A stretch of 64,000 nt of DNA, taken from positions 45,139,880 through 45,203,879 of the forward strand of contig CP141132.1 of assembly GCA_035236585.1 (NCBI GenBank), read 5' to 3'. Positions 1 to 11,316 of the stretch are shown piece by piece; position 1 is the first letter of the stretch, and each line of letters begins with the position of its first letter. Position numbers and translations under genes: made by a program. The stretch is from Warburgia ugandensis. Lineage: Eukaryota > Streptophyta > Magnoliopsida > Canellales > Canellaceae. Under the pieces are notes generated by a model. That model was given only the letters and a program-made list of their open reading frames with translations, searched no databases and had not been told where the DNA came from.

Positions 1-3000
1 CTTGATTATGGGGGAAAAGAGATGCCCAGTTTCGGTTCATCCAAGGCAGGAAAAATTGTGGGGCGTCAATTTACCCTTGTAGTTTCAAGCTGTATACTAT
101 GAATTGAAAATTGGATTTTCAAAATTTTTTATTGAACCTTGAAATTAAACCAATTAACAATGATTTTGTGACCTGGATGTTTTGGAAAGTAGGATAATTG
201 GGCACCAAAACCCAACAATAGGCAGAACGCTCACTGTAGTACCCTGCAGTGAGGCGCTTTATTGCGAGGAGTTTTTGATCCATGATAAGTAGTTATAACA
301 ATGAGATTCTTGCATGCTTTTGTACTCTATTAGCGTATTAAGATACGTAGTAGTAATGATCCATAAATTGGTATGGATATTAAGATAAAAAATTGACTAA
401 TTTCTTGCTTGAAAAATGACACCTAGTTCAGTCTATTATAGTGTACTGTTAACCCAGACCAATCGATGTTTGGTTAAATCGTTTATGAAACGGAGGAAAA
501 TGTCTTAAACTACAAGATTTTAGCTGATGGGAAATCGTACGAGTAACTTATCAACACCTGTTGTCATTCTACTAGTGACATAAAAGCATGGTGTAAAAAG
601 CTTATTTATGATTAACCATGCATGTTACTACTTTTTAATGGTTCTTCACTTCTTTTAGAATTAGGTGAATGATAGCATTATATGGATCATGGAAATGCAA
701 AGTTTCTAATGGTAGAAACTTGAGGAAATGTGAAAATTATGAGCTCACCCACTTGAGTTGAGAACTACATTAATAAAAAGATGGAAGGGTAAAGTAGCTT
801 ATATGAACTCTTGCCTGATAACGGCACACAAAGATCTTATGAACAATGACTTGTACACTTGAAATGTGCTAACAAAGTTACATAATGCTAGATATAATAG
901 GGACTGAATATGAAGGTAAAAGGAATCTTAAAGCTTAATACCCCTGGATGTAATGCTATGAAAGAGATTAGAGGATAAGGAAAACAACCCATGAAAAGAA
1001 CCCTAAGTTTTAGAAGACTAAAGGTTGGTGCAATCATACCTTGTTACTAGTACCAATGCAGCTATGGACAAATCTTGATTAGCCATAGACTTGAGAGATC
1101 TTAACATCCTGCCATGTGTAGGGAATACCCAAATTATCATTTTCTAGGTGAGGTCATTTGAGTACTATGAGAATTAACTATAGTAGTTGCTTAATAATCC
1201 ATGACATGTAGCCAAATTTTCATTTTCTTAGACAAATATGATTTTTCACCATTTATTTCCTTCTAGGATTTAAATGTTTTAACTTACTATCAGGGTTTAT
1301 AAAAATGAGAAGAAAACTCTATTGCATATAGTCTTTAATCTTGGGGTATCTTCTAAAAGTTTAGAAAATAGGAAATTGTAATAATTCTAAATATGCAAGC
1401 TCCTTTACCATGAAAAGTCTATCTCCTATGGGGAATAGTCAAATCTTACTTTATGATAAGGAGTAGTCAATGATACAATTAAAGGTCATGCTAACAACTT
1501 GGAATAAGGATATGTCACCATAAAATTTAACAAAGCTCATGCCATAAACCACAATGTGATAAGTTTATGACATCTAAATGATCCTCAAACCTTATAAATC
1601 AAGAAGGATGACTTGTTTCATACTTGCCATCAACATACTTTACACATAGTACAATGGTTGAGATTTATTGATGTTTTAAAAAGCGCTCTAAGTCACTGTA
1701 AGTCCTGGGGATACAAATTTTCATTAGCATTTTTTATGGGCACTCTACAAGTAGCATGAGTCCTAATGGATGCAAATTTGTCTATGCTTTAAGCAGTTTC
1801 ATTGATGTTTTAGGCAGACATTCTACAAGTAGTTGTAAGACTTAGTGGATACGGATTTCATCAATGTTTTTGATGGACACTCTCTCAGCAGCCCTAAGTC
1901 TTGGAGATGTGATTTTGATCACTATTTTGGCATATGCTCCATGAGTACTGTAAGACCTGAAAGCATGTACACTTGGGCTAGGAGTAAGACTTAGAGGCAA
2001 GCATGTCTGGGATGGCTATAAGATCAAGGTATGTGTGCCACACACCACTGTAAGTTGCAAAGACCCTATGCTAGGAGGAGCAGCTAGCCACTAACCTCTG
2101 AGATGATATTGATACCAGTTGTGCAATGGAGACGGGGTGGCAATAGGAGTTATCTTCTCATCGGGAAGTACTTTGAAAGGGTAGCCGGGTAGCCCTATGT
2201 GATCTGGTAATGGTAGACTATGTGTATACACATGTTGATATAGAGATTATAGAAGTTGCCTGGGACGACTATAGGGCCCTATGAGCATAGGAGTCTGGGT
2301 TTTGGTTTGGGTATGTTGGACATGTTGGTCACTCTCTAGAGTCTAGACCATGATGTCCCTTATGGCAGGACTTCATGCCATCATGTTTTCTGGTCCATCA
2401 ATTTTCCCATGGCAATGTGGGTTGGGGTTTCTTATAGACAAAGGTTTGTGCACATGATTTAGTTAGTTACTGATAGTCTTAATTGATGATTTGTCAATTT
2501 TTGGATTAAGCATATCCTCGGTTTCATAGTTTTCCATAGGATTTACATTTCACACCATATTGCATTTCATTTTGACACTGTGTTTGGATTGTTTGTGAAA
2601 ATGAAACCTAAGTTATGCCTATCTAGGGCCTTGTATCACATTTACTTATGGATGTATATTGCTTGTTGATTTTTTATTGGTTGGTTTATATTAGACTTAT
2701 TCCTAGTGAGTGGCTATCTTGCTCACCTCCTACAACCAACATTTCAAGTGACACCCTAGGGAGTTTGAGGGATACGAAGAAGGAAAAAGTACAACATTCT
2801 ATTTAGATGTATGATGATGATACTTTTTGCACATTTAGTTGATAGATTCCTTGAATAGGGATCCATTTTGAGTTGCATATAACTTATTTTGTTGACTCTT
2901 AAGATTGATGTAGAACCTTAAATTATGGACTGTTTACATATTCAATGGATGCATGACTATACTTGTGGCTAGTAATGATCCCGTGGCATGTACATCTAAT

Positions 3001-3173
3001 GATCTACAAGTTAGAATATTATTATTTTACAGGTTTCAACAATGACACTTAGTAAAGTATTTCACAAAATACATGTAATATCACTCTGATCAATTTTTTT
3101 TTCAAAACTAAGAAATTTCTACTACTTTCTAAACTAAAAATAGATAATTATTTTTAAAAATCGAGATGTTATA
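1..3173 (+). mobile_element. 5' LTR of a degenerate Ty3/gypsy retrotransposon (start lies outside window)
   Basis: No coding sequence is seen here. The stretch ends in GATGTTATA, a decayed form of the GTTACA-type LTR terminus found elsewhere in the window. Five bases further on is a degenerate initiator-Met PBS, and then a gag remnant, all on the + strand, which makes this the upstream LTR. Its 3' part (about 1640-3173) aligns by eye with about 20070-22013: both contain GACCCTATGCTAGGAGG, CTAACCTCTGAGATGATATT, CTACAACC(A/C)ACAT and a TAGAATATTATTATTTTA block. The length is at least 3.17 kb, long for an LTR but like others in the window. The 5' end is off the edge, so no TSD can be read. Confidence 0.6.
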
Positions 3174-3178
3174 GTTTT

Positions 3179-3190
3179 TAATATCTGAGC
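3179..3190 (+). other. Degenerate tRNA-iMet primer binding site
   Basis: TAATATCTGAGC matches the canonical plant PBS TGGTATCAGAGC at 9 of 12 positions. It starts five bases after the LTR terminus, as expected. Two of the three mismatches are G-to-A, typical of decay in methylated DNA. Confidence 0.5.
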
Positions 3191-3325
3191 ATATTCCATA
3201 CTACTCAAAACTAGAATCAATAGAGGGCTGAAGTGTCAACACTTAGGAAGAGAATCTTGAACATAGCTAGAGGTCTTAGTTAGAATAGTTAGTAAAGAAT
3301 CTCATGAAATCTTAGTTGATTTTAG

Positions 3326-4056
3326 ATGCCTCCATGGAGACGTAGTCTAGGCTTGCCATCTCCATTGGATGGACAAATAGCCAACAGGTCTGGGGATAGT
3401 AGTAGGGCCTAGGGTGATACAGTTGATGAGGTTGTCGATCCTCTTTTACAAAGGATGGTGTAGAGATTGCAAACCTTAGCTGGTATATTAGGTACAAATA
3501 GATGATGAATTTAGAGGGATTTGGGCATCCCATAGTGGACAATCTCCTTTAAGAGATTTAGAAGGATCCCTCCTACATTCTCTAGTAGAGATGGGCCAAA
3601 GGCGGCTGACAAATGGTTATTTTACATAGAGAGAATTTTCAAGGTGATGGCAATGCTAGAGGATCCCTTAGTCACATTGGCCACTTTTTATTGATGGGTG
3701 AGGTAGCACAGTGGTGGCTGACTACTCGAAGGAGTTTCTTTGAGGGAGGTGATGTTATTGCTTGGGATGACTTTGCAACCCACATCAGTAGCTTGAGCTA
3801 TGGAGCTTGCTTCCATATTGGAATGGAAGTTAAGGCGTCTTAGTAGAGACAAGGGTAGATTCAACAGCACTAAGCTAGCATTTGGAGGGGCTAAGAAGAA
3901 GAAGTTTGCTATAAGGAGGAAATCCACAAGCCTATTAGACTAGCACCAATTCAGGCCATAGGCAAAAAGGCCAACTAGGGGGTATATCAGATATGTCAAT
4001 GACACCATCCAGGTCAACCTTGCACAGGTTCGGGTCGTACATGCTTTGTGTGTGGC
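3326..4056 (+). pseudogene. Ty3/gypsy gag remnant, interrupted by a CACTA insertion
   Basis: Gag is the nucleocapsid/capsid polyprotein that packages element RNA. Translation from the ATG at 3326 begins MPPWRRS, close to the MPPRRR start of the gag at 53577. After several stops and frame changes it shows a capsid-like stretch (3580-3720) with ADKWL, IERIFKVM and LATFY, matching the usual ADKW..IE.IF.V...A.F pattern. Near 4020-4056 one frame reads CTGSGRTCFVCG, the first half of a CCHC zinc knuckle. The knuckle is cut exactly where a CACTA element starts. The gene is non-functional. The assignment rests on motif order and on the LTR-PBS-gag arrangement. Confidence 0.65.
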
Positions 4057-5266
4057 CACTACTAAAATTAGAGTTTTATAAGATGGCATTCTCAAAATTG
4101 TCTTATATTGTAACATTATAAGATAGTTTTAAAAAAAATCATCTTTTAAAAATAGTTTATAAGATGATTTCTAAAAACCATTTTATAAAAATAGTTTATA
4201 ATACATTGTATGTGACAATATGAGACGGTATTCATAAACTGTGCGATCAACTATTTTTATAAGACGGCATCTGAAACCATCTTATATTATGTGGGACAAT
4301 ATAAGATGGATTATGAAAACCATCTTATATTGTATGTAACAATATAATATGATTTTCTAGAACAACCTTATAATGTGTTTTATAAGACAGTTTGAAAAAC
4401 CGTCCTTTAAATCTTCTTTTTAATGCAACATGAAGTTCAACTTATAATTTTTTACTCTTGGCTATTTCAACCAAAAACTCGAATATTGAGTTGAATTTAT
4501 GTACACTTTTGTCTCAAACTTGTATTTTCTTAGTTGATGTTGGTTTGGATATGTATTCATTCTCGTTTTTGTTATATGTTTAATTTTATTTGATGTTTAT
4601 GGTTATAAAATTTCTTTTCTAAAGCTTTTTCTTCTTGTGTGTGATCATTCATATGTATGGATCAGTGTAGATCATTTATGTGTATGCATCAATCATGTTT
4701 TTGTATAATCTTACGTGTCCCAATCCTAAAGTTGAAAATTTGAGTTCTCTAATATATGTATTTTTAGTAGTTCTATGTACATTTTTTGTGTACACCAAGT
4801 ATTTGGTTAAATGGTTTACTCAATGTTATTATTCATGTCTAGAAGACTTTGCATGCATTTGAACATCAACTTTTGGACAAAATGGATAAATATGTTTGGA
4901 TGACTGTGGAAAGATCATCAAGAGAATATGAGGAGGGAATTAGAAAAGTTCATAGAGTGTACTTAGGGCAGGTGGTAATTGTAATTGGATGCGATGTCCA
5001 TGCTTGAGATGTAGAAACCTGCAAAAGGTTATTGCAGGTTAGTTGGAAGAACATTTGTGCTTCAATGGAGTTGATGAAAGCTATCGCCCCTTGTTGTAGC
5101 ATGGAGAGGGAATTCCTCACCGGCCCTTGGTAAGGACTGAATGTTTATATGATCATGAAGCCACTGTGGGAAGTGTTGCAGATAGTATTACAGTAGCACT
5201 GATATTTTGAGATACATATGATGACTTCCAAGATGACTTTAAACAATTCCAGACTGCATTGGAGGA
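4057..5266 (+). mobile_element. 5' part of a CACTA (En/Spm) DNA transposon
   Basis: The stretch starts with CACTACTAAAATTAGAG, a typical CACTA terminus, inside the zinc-knuckle codons of the preceding gag. The first ~350 bp is a subterminal array of short ATAAGATGG/CCATCTTAT-like motifs in both orientations (TATAAGATGG, ACCATCTTATATT, ATAAGACGGC), which in this superfamily is where element-encoded protein binds. A coding region for the transposase-associated domain follows. No 3' terminus is found. The homology breaks off near 5266, where an LTR scrap begins. The base triplet before the terminus is GGC, but its duplicate cannot be located. Confidence 0.68.
4882..5215 (+). pseudogene. CACTA transposase-associated domain (N-terminal part, broken)
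   Basis: Translation from the ATG at 4882 gives a WM..RSSREYEEGI segment. After a frameshift it gives MRCPCLRCRN and then, past a stop, LEEHLCFNG and HGEG. This order (D.SWM, S.EY..G, CPC.RCRN, HL...GF, WHGE) is the signature of the transposase-associated domain found before the TNP2 transposase in plant CACTA elements. At least one frameshift and two stops (one after the CRN motif, one before HGEG) make it non-functional. The TNP2 catalytic part is absent. Confidence 0.62.
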
Positions 5267-5345
5267 AAATGAAACCTGTTATGCCTATCTAGGGCCTATG
5301 TATCACATTTACCTATGGATGTATATTACTTGTTGTATTACACGC
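5267..5345 (+). repeat. 78-bp LTR scrap, copy of 2603-2680
   Basis: AATGAAACCT, TATGCCTATCTAGGGCC, TATCACATTTAC and TATGGATGTATATT occur in the same order as in the LTR at 2603-2680, with only a few differences. The piece directly follows the CACTA coding remnant. It looks like a recombination or repair patch rather than a separate insertion, because no LTR terminus is present. Confidence 0.6.
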
Positions 5346-5819
5346 AAATTCACAATTCTAGTAAGTAAAATTCATATATTTACAAAAAAAATAGGGTAAT
5401 CATTGATTTATTTATTTGTGTGTGTTGTTAAGGATTGTTAAGTGTTCAATTTTGGTCAAAATACCCCTAATTTAGCATTCAATTAGATCATCTAACCGTT
5501 CAATTTAAAAAACTTAGCTTGATTTTGAATTTAAATCCAATTGACCATCCAAATCTTAATTTTTCAAAATCAACGGTCAGATGATCATTAGAGCTCATTA
5601 GATGACTAATGTACGGGTTAGATGATTCTGATTTAGTTTTTTTCTTTTGCATATTAACCAAAAGAGGCGTTGATGGATACGATTAAAAGTTAACGGTGCA
5701 GATCATCTTAAAGGGAAATGGATGGACTAGATCACCCATGAAGATGGATGTGATAGTTTCCTAGAAGACAATGGAGCTAAATTTGGAATCATGGAGAAAA
5801 AGGCAACCCTTTCGCCCAC

Positions 5820-6660
5820 TTCTTTCTTTCCTTTTCTTTTTCTTTTTTCTTTTCTCTTTTCTCTTTTCTTTCTTTTTCCTTTTCCTTTTTCCTTCCTTTT
5901 CTCTTTTCTTTCTCTTTCCTTCTTTCCTTTTCCTTTCCCTTCTTTCCTTTTTCTTTTTCCCTTCCTCACTCTCACGTACCCGTCTTCCTCCTTTCTTTCC
6001 CATCTCTTTCTTCCTTCCTTATTCTACTCTCCCTCTCGTTTCTACTCTTTATTTACCGCACAACCCAGGCATCTCCCTCTTTTCTCACAATCTCCTCTCT
6101 TCCACCTCCCTCTCTCACCCCCCTTCATCTTCTCCCTATCTCCCTCTCTCACTCTCAATTTTTCTCTTGTTTTCTCCCTATCCCCATAATCTCTGTCGCA
6201 CCCTTCTCACCTGCCCAATTCTCCCACTTCTCCCTTCTCCTCCTCTCTCTCTTCTCATCCCAAGCTCTCTTTCTCTCTCGTTCTTCTTTCCCTTGCACCA
6301 AACCCATCACCGCACTCTCCTCTTTGCCTTACATTCTTCTCTCTACCTAGCACCCTTCTCATCTTTTCCGACACCATCTCTACTTCACCTTCACCGTCCA
6401 AATCTCTGCTTTCAGTCCTTACCACACCACCCCAATTCCTCTTACCGTCCAAATCTGGTCGCACCCATCACCGGCCTAACCATCCTCTTCTCTCCCAATC
6501 TTTTCTTTCATGCTTTCTCTTTCTATTCCCCTTCTCTACTTTCCATCTATTTCCCCTCACAAATCCAGCAATCACCCTCCTTCTCTCCTATCGGTCTACA
6601 CACAGCACCGTTAGGAAACCAAACTTACCTCTCTTCGATCCTCCCTCCATTTTCCACCTC
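5820..6660. repeat. Polypyrimidine (C/T) tract of about 0.85 kb
   Basis: The + strand is overwhelmingly C and T, starting as (TTTCTTTTC)-like runs at 5820-5960 and grading into CTCTCC/CACCTC mixtures. Strand asymmetry removes most stop codons and leaves long Ser/Pro/Leu/Phe-rich open frames on the + strand and Lys/Arg/Glu-rich ones on the - strand. These are not credible proteins. The tract could form triplex (H-DNA) structures. It belongs to the LTR-like unit described for 5346-7545. Confidence 0.85.
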
Positions 6661-7100
6661 CCCTTAGCACCTCAGCACCCATCTCTGTTCATCGGCCAAG
6701 CTAAAGCCCTAATCGTCTTCTGTCCTAGGCAGGGATGACCCAGACCAGCGTCTATTCTCCTCTGCTCCATCACGCTCCACCAAGTCGACGGTAGCGCCCA
6801 GCCCAGCTCCTCTTGCTCCTCCAGTTTTCCGACGAATCTCTCTGTTTTCTTTCCCATCTCCGGCGTCATCGTGGAAGCCCTTGGACGTCGTTTTTTTTTT
6901 TCACCGAGATCACAGACCCATCCTGATGATCTTGGGGAAGAAAACCCAAAACGGGTTTTCCTCCCTAGCAGTTCGTCCTTCTCCTTCCTCTTCCCTTCTC
7001 CCTCTTTCCTCTTCCTTTCTTCCTTCTTCCCTGATCTTCGGTTTTCTCCCTACCGTTTTCCTGGTTTTCGATTAAAACCAGAACCCTAGAAATTACGTAT

Positions 7101-7209
7101 CTGCCCCTGGCAGATCTCAGGAATTCCAAACGTGTCCCCTGGCAGATTTCAGAAATACCAACTGGGTCCCCTGTTTAATACCAACTATGTCCCCTGTTTA
7201 ATACCAACT
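7101..7209. repeat. Short direct repeats around GTCCCCTG
   Basis: Two units of GTCCCCTGGCAGAT(T/C)TCAG are followed by two nearly identical 23-base units, GTCCCCTGTTTAATACCAAC. The repeats are local and imperfect, inside the LTR-like unit. Confidence 0.6.
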
Positions 7210-7545
7210 GCATCCTCACTTTAATTACATCTGTGTCCCTGTGCTATTCTGGTTTTGTTTTATTCACATTTTGACTATTCAGGGATAGTGCAATCCAAGG
7301 ACAAGCTTATCCAGGACGCCTTTTAGTTTTATTTTCTGTTGTTTTCTGAATAAATAATTGTGCAAACTGCAGAAATTGAATAAAGTTGGATTTTAGTTTA
7401 TTTTTAGTTTATATTCTTTTATTAATTGAATTTTATTAAAAACTCCATCACTTCAAATCGAGTCCCCATGGGATTGACCCGTACTTGCATAAGCTACACT
7501 ACAATAGCCCGTGCACTTGCGGTTAAACAATCAACAAGGGTAATG

Positions 7546-8104
7546 GAGGAAAATTGAATGAGAGCCTTGAGAAATTAGGTTAGAATAGCCTCTTTGAGTT
7601 AATTGCTAAGTTAATTTGGATAATAATAAACAAAATTGCTTATGAAAAAGAAACTTTTGAGAATCACATTAAGTTAGCATTAGAAAATCCTCCAAAAGAG
7701 AAATAGAAAGTAAAACATAAATTGATGTTAGATTGAAGGATTAGATAGTTCAATAATAAGCAAAGGTCTTGGCCTAAGCGCTAGCCAAAGCCCCTTGGTG
7801 AAATTTCTAGGGAATACCTAGAGAGTGTAAAATAAAGACGTTACAATCCAGGGTACATTTTACAAATGTACCCTGAATAGGATATAATTGAACACAGCTA
7901 GCTAAATATAGGGTTTTATTTGAAATACCCTTTAATTGTAGATGGTCAAGATGTGATCTAATCTACCCATGTGGAGACACAGACCATGGACAACAATTTT
8001 CCCCCACTTAACTCCACTTGTCCACTCCCCTTCTCAAAATGAGACCTAAGTATAAAATGAAATAAAAACCATAATTGGCTGGAATTCTAGCCCATGTGTG
8101 GAGA
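7546..8104. other. Intergenic stretch, no gene seen
   Basis: AT-rich DNA without recognisable coding potential. The only structure noted is a perfect 12-bp inverted repeat, CAGGGTACATTT (7849-7860) and AAATGTACCCTG (7864-7875), separated by three bases. Confidence 0.6.
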
Positions 8105-10336
8105 TGTGACGACCCGGGTTTTCCCATGCATTTTTAAATGCAAGATCTAAATTCCTAAGGTGGGATGCATCCCTATTTGAAAACCATTTTATGAAAACCA
8201 TGCAATGCAGGGGAAAATCTTTAGTTTTAAACTCATTTTGAAAACCCCGAGTGTCATTTGCTTTCACAACCACCAAAGTAGTTTTTGAAAAAACTTCAAA
8301 AATCATAAATATTTTTCCCCAGGTCTATCCAGTCACAGCACACAGCCCAACTGTAATTAAATACAAATACATGTCCAAAGGGTAGAGAGTTTACTCACAT
8401 GTATAGTTGTCTCCTTTTGATCTACTTGCTTGTAGCACTAATATCTCCTGAGGCATCTTCTATTTGTAAGTGGAACTATCCTAAAAAATGTTAAGGATAG
8501 GGTGAGTATATACTATACTCAGTAGGAGTTTATCACTACTAGTTTTGCAATGCATGCTATGTTTAAAATCATATGCTCTTAAAAACATGTGCATGTTCGA
8601 ACAATCATGTTCAATATCGATATTCAAAACCACTGTCGAGCTGGAATACTGACGACTTAAAGAATAGCATAATCCAAGTCGAAAGTATCATATATCATAA
8701 ACATAATGATATGCATAAGATGCTCCACTGAATCCAACTCATGGATATCTGGTATGGTCGACCAACCTCATGTCATGCCATATGCAATGCAAGTAAATCC
8801 TCAAACCATAGGGCCCAACTATGCCCACAACCTCACCGCCGTGTGGTCCCCGGGTACCTAGGGACACAGGGTCATATACCTCCACGGGGCATATGACACT
8901 TCGACCCAGTGCCGTGACACCAGTAGTAGCCCCCTGTACCACATGCAGTCGAAACAGGGACATGCCCTTTTTGGGCGTGGTACCCATCCACCTAATACTG
9001 GTAGAGGCAAGGAGGCCACCCCAGACCTCTCGGTATAGCGCCCACGAGCGTACTAGCCCAAATCATATACAATCAAACAAGCCAAAAACCTTTTTTTCAA
9101 AACTTGTCCTCTTTGGGTCCCTCACAACTACCTTCCCAACGTCTTTTAGGCACTCCAACGTCTTTTGGTAACCCTCAAGGACATGCAATTTTGCAAGAAC
9201 TCAATGCTCACAAATCATGCAATATATGCAATTATTTGCGAAACATGTCTATGCATAATGTATTTATCATATGCATGCTGAATTCGTTTATATGCTAAAC
9301 AAGTCATAAAATAAGTCATGCTAAACAAGTCATATACGTATACTTAAAACATGCAGTCTCAAAACAATCATGGCTCTTTTTAAAAGTCTAGTAGCGATAG
9401 AGCACCTACCTCAAAGTCTCATGGAGTGTCCTTTATCACTCAACCCGTCCCTGGGTCTCATTTATAAACTCCTGGGTATGAATGGATACAAGGAGTCCTC
9501 ATTAATTTCAATCCATTTAGACATTAGATCGCTAGTTCTGCCCTTAGGGTCCATGGTCCTTGCCTAATTCATTGTCAGCTAGATCCGAAGGTGTGGATCT
9601 ACTTTCCAATAGTTAGACTCTGTAATTTATCCTCTAATCCTAACTTTAAAGTCTCATTAGGTCCGCGTGCCCCAGTTCCCAGGACACCCGTGTATCCTAG
9701 TTGAACCCCAACCGCCTTACGTGCGTGCACGCCCAAAGGCCGTGCCAAGGACTGCGTTTTGCACGCGCACATGCATGCTCAAGTGACGTGCTATGATGCG
9801 CATCATCGCACGGACGCACCTTGTAGCATGGCACGTCTCAGCTCCCAGGGCACCCCGTGCACCCTGGTCAAGCCAGGACCCATGCCCCATGTCGCGCGCG
9901 CACCTGAAGGCCGCACCTGGGACAGTGTACTCACTGTCGTACACCTGGAACCCGTCCCAGGGACCCAGTCCCAGGTGCACGTGCAGCATGGCGTCCCTAG
10001 GATGCCTGGTTCGTGCAGGGCCGGCCCAAACCGGCTTGGAACGTTTTCTGGCCAGGAACCCTGCTGGAAAATGACTGAAAAAGACCAGATCCGACATGGA
10101 TCTGGCCCTAGGGAAGCAAACGAAGAGAAAGGAAAAGAGAAATGGCTTACCTGGGCAGCCTGGGGACACCCTTTTTCCGGTGGGTGTGCCTGCTCGCCGG
10201 AACGCATGAAGAAGGGGGAAAACCCCACTTCCGAAAAACACAGAGGGGAGATTGGTTTGGGACGGGTTTTCGATTTGCCAGAAACCCCAGTCTCAACATG
10301 CCGGAAAATTGTGTTTTTGTGAGGGGGAGATGGGGC

Positions 10337-10344
10337 TTTTTATA
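10337..10344 (-). promoter_or_regulatory. LTR TATA box
   Basis: TATAAAAA on the - strand, in the context GGGCTATAAAAAGCCCC, about 390 bp from the LTR start. The equivalent position is occupied by TATA elements in three other LTRs of the window. Transcription would run leftwards. Confidence 0.5.
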
Positions 10345-10545
10345 GCCCTGCTATGGCGGTGCTGCCAATGGTGGTGCCGCCCTTGGCGGTGGCAGATCTC
10401 TCTGGAAAAATCGTGAAAGAGGGTTTCTGGAGAGATCTGGAGGTGGAAGACAATAGGGGGTGCCGTTATCAAAATGGCCCCTGCGTTTTTCATTTTTTCG
10501 TTTCTCTGTTTAAATTACAGAACTGCCCTTGATCTTTAAACGTCC

Positions 10546-10620
10546 GTAACTTCTTCATACGAACTCCGTTTTCGGTGTTCTTTGAGGCGTTGGATTCCAT
10601 TTTTTGAGTAGAATCTAATG
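10546..10620 (-). promoter_or_regulatory. Conserved U3 block of Ty3/gypsy LTRs
   Basis: The + strand reads GTAACTTCTTCATACGAACT, then CCGTTTTCGGTGTTCTTTG, then AGGCGTTGGATTCCATT. The same block stands at 52049-52127, 56439-56518 and (more diverged) 59323-59376, always between the LTR start and the TATA box. Conservation among otherwise diverged LTRs suggests an upstream regulatory element, but function is inferred. Confidence 0.5.
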
Positions 10621-10734
10621 GTACTCAGTTTCCTCACAAAGTCCTTCATTTACTATATTAAATAAAGTGAAACATTCAACACAGTCCATTTCTTATAGAA
10701 TGCCCAAAATAGCATAAATTGCTCGGGCATTACA

Positions 10735-10748
10735 TTAGTACCCCCTTA
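10735..10748 (-). other. Polypurine tract of the truncated element
   Basis: On the - strand AAGGGGGTAC immediately precedes the LTR start, like AAGGGGGTAATGA beside the LTR at 52282. This is the plus-strand DNA primer site of LTR retrotransposons. Confidence 0.5.
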
Positions 10749-10892
10749 AAAGAATTTCATCCTTGAAATTCCATAAGTTATCATCTTCAAGGTATTTTTT
10801 CTTTTAGATAACTTCTTGGTGAATGCATTCCCCCCTTAGGAATCAAATCTAGGCTCAATCCTTAATTTATCATTTTTATTGTTCCTTCTACA

Positions 10893-11311
10893 GGAGAAGA
10901 AAGGAGTTTGCAGAGAGAGTGGAGAAAGCTTTGAGGAAGAGGATGTGAGCTAGTGGTGGACTTGAAGATCTAAAGGAGAGGGAGAAAGAGACCTTGGAAG
11001 GTGCTGGGTGATCTTGAGACAGTGAAGAAGTTTTTTGAGAGGAGTTCGGCAGTGAACTCCCTAAAACACGTGGGGAAGAAAATGATGCACCAGTGTGAGG
11101 AAGAAAGGAAACCGTGGGAAGAAGAAGAAGATTTTTGGAAGAGAAACTGATTTGGAGAGTGTGGATGGTGTGTGGAAGATAGAATTTGGAGATTGAGGGA
11201 GGACTAGGTCACGTTGAAAGGAGTACTGTATGGACATTGGAGCTACATGCAGGAAGGAGAACTGCAAATCTGGAGAAGAAAACCAGTCAACTTAGAGCTC
11301 TGAACTAGGTT
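10893..11311. other. Purine-rich stretch, insertion target of the copia element
   Basis: The + strand is rich in GGAGAAGA-like words, similar in texture to the purine-rich strand of the LTR-like units at 5346-7545 and 26895-29269. No protein of recognisable family is encoded. The stretch probably continues after the copia element at 17819. Its origin is unknown. Confidence 0.4.
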
Positions 11312-11316
11312 GGGGG

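Larger units (their letters stand above)
5346..7545 (-). mobile_element. LTR-like or leader unit with a GCAAGTGCACGG signature
   Basis: Read on the - strand, the unit begins near 7545 with CCGCAAGTGCACGGGC, followed about 45 bases later by GGGTCAATCCCATGGGGA. The same pair (CAAGTGCACGG then GGTCGATCCCATAAGGA) opens another unit at 26901 on the + strand. Such pairs recur in plant LTR-retrotransposon-type dispersed repeats. The interior is strongly purine-rich on the - strand (5820-6660). The far end near 5346 has no clear terminus, so the unit is probably truncated. Long open frames inside it are low-complexity artefacts. Confidence 0.35.
8105..10734 (-). mobile_element. Ty3/gypsy LTR (2.63 kb), 3' LTR orientation on the - strand
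   Basis: The + strand begins TGTGACGACCCGGG and ends GGGCATTACA, so on the element strand it runs TGTAATGCCC...GGGTCGTCACA with TG...CA ends. The polypurine tract lies just to the right (10735-10748), placing the element interior on that side. It shares order and motifs with the LTRs at 49284, 53692 and 56715: a sorting-signal-like GTCTTTTGG(T/C)AACCCTC(A/G)AGGA block, a GC-rich R/U5-like region (9690-10060), a TATA box, a conserved U3 block and terminal sequences. Only about 150 bp of interior remains, so this is a truncated element. The long open frames on both strands at 9717-10345 come from high GC content and are not genes. Confidence 0.72.

Noticed and set aside
5771..6667. 298-codon open frame on the + strand
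   Set aside because: It lies in a C/T-only tract; the product is almost entirely Ser, Pro, Leu and Phe. Strand asymmetry alone removes stop codons, and the opposite frames are equally open.
9717..10345. Overlapping open frames of 174 and 187 codons on opposite strands
   Set aside because: They fall in the GC-rich R/U5-like part of an LTR. No family motif is present, and the corresponding frames in the related LTRs (51073-51453, 55620-55985) are not conserved.
10893..10897. GGAGA as a target duplication partner of GGAGA at 8100-8104
   Set aside because: A duplication is not expected 160 bp inside the element's interior, and the area is purine-rich, so the match is probably chance.
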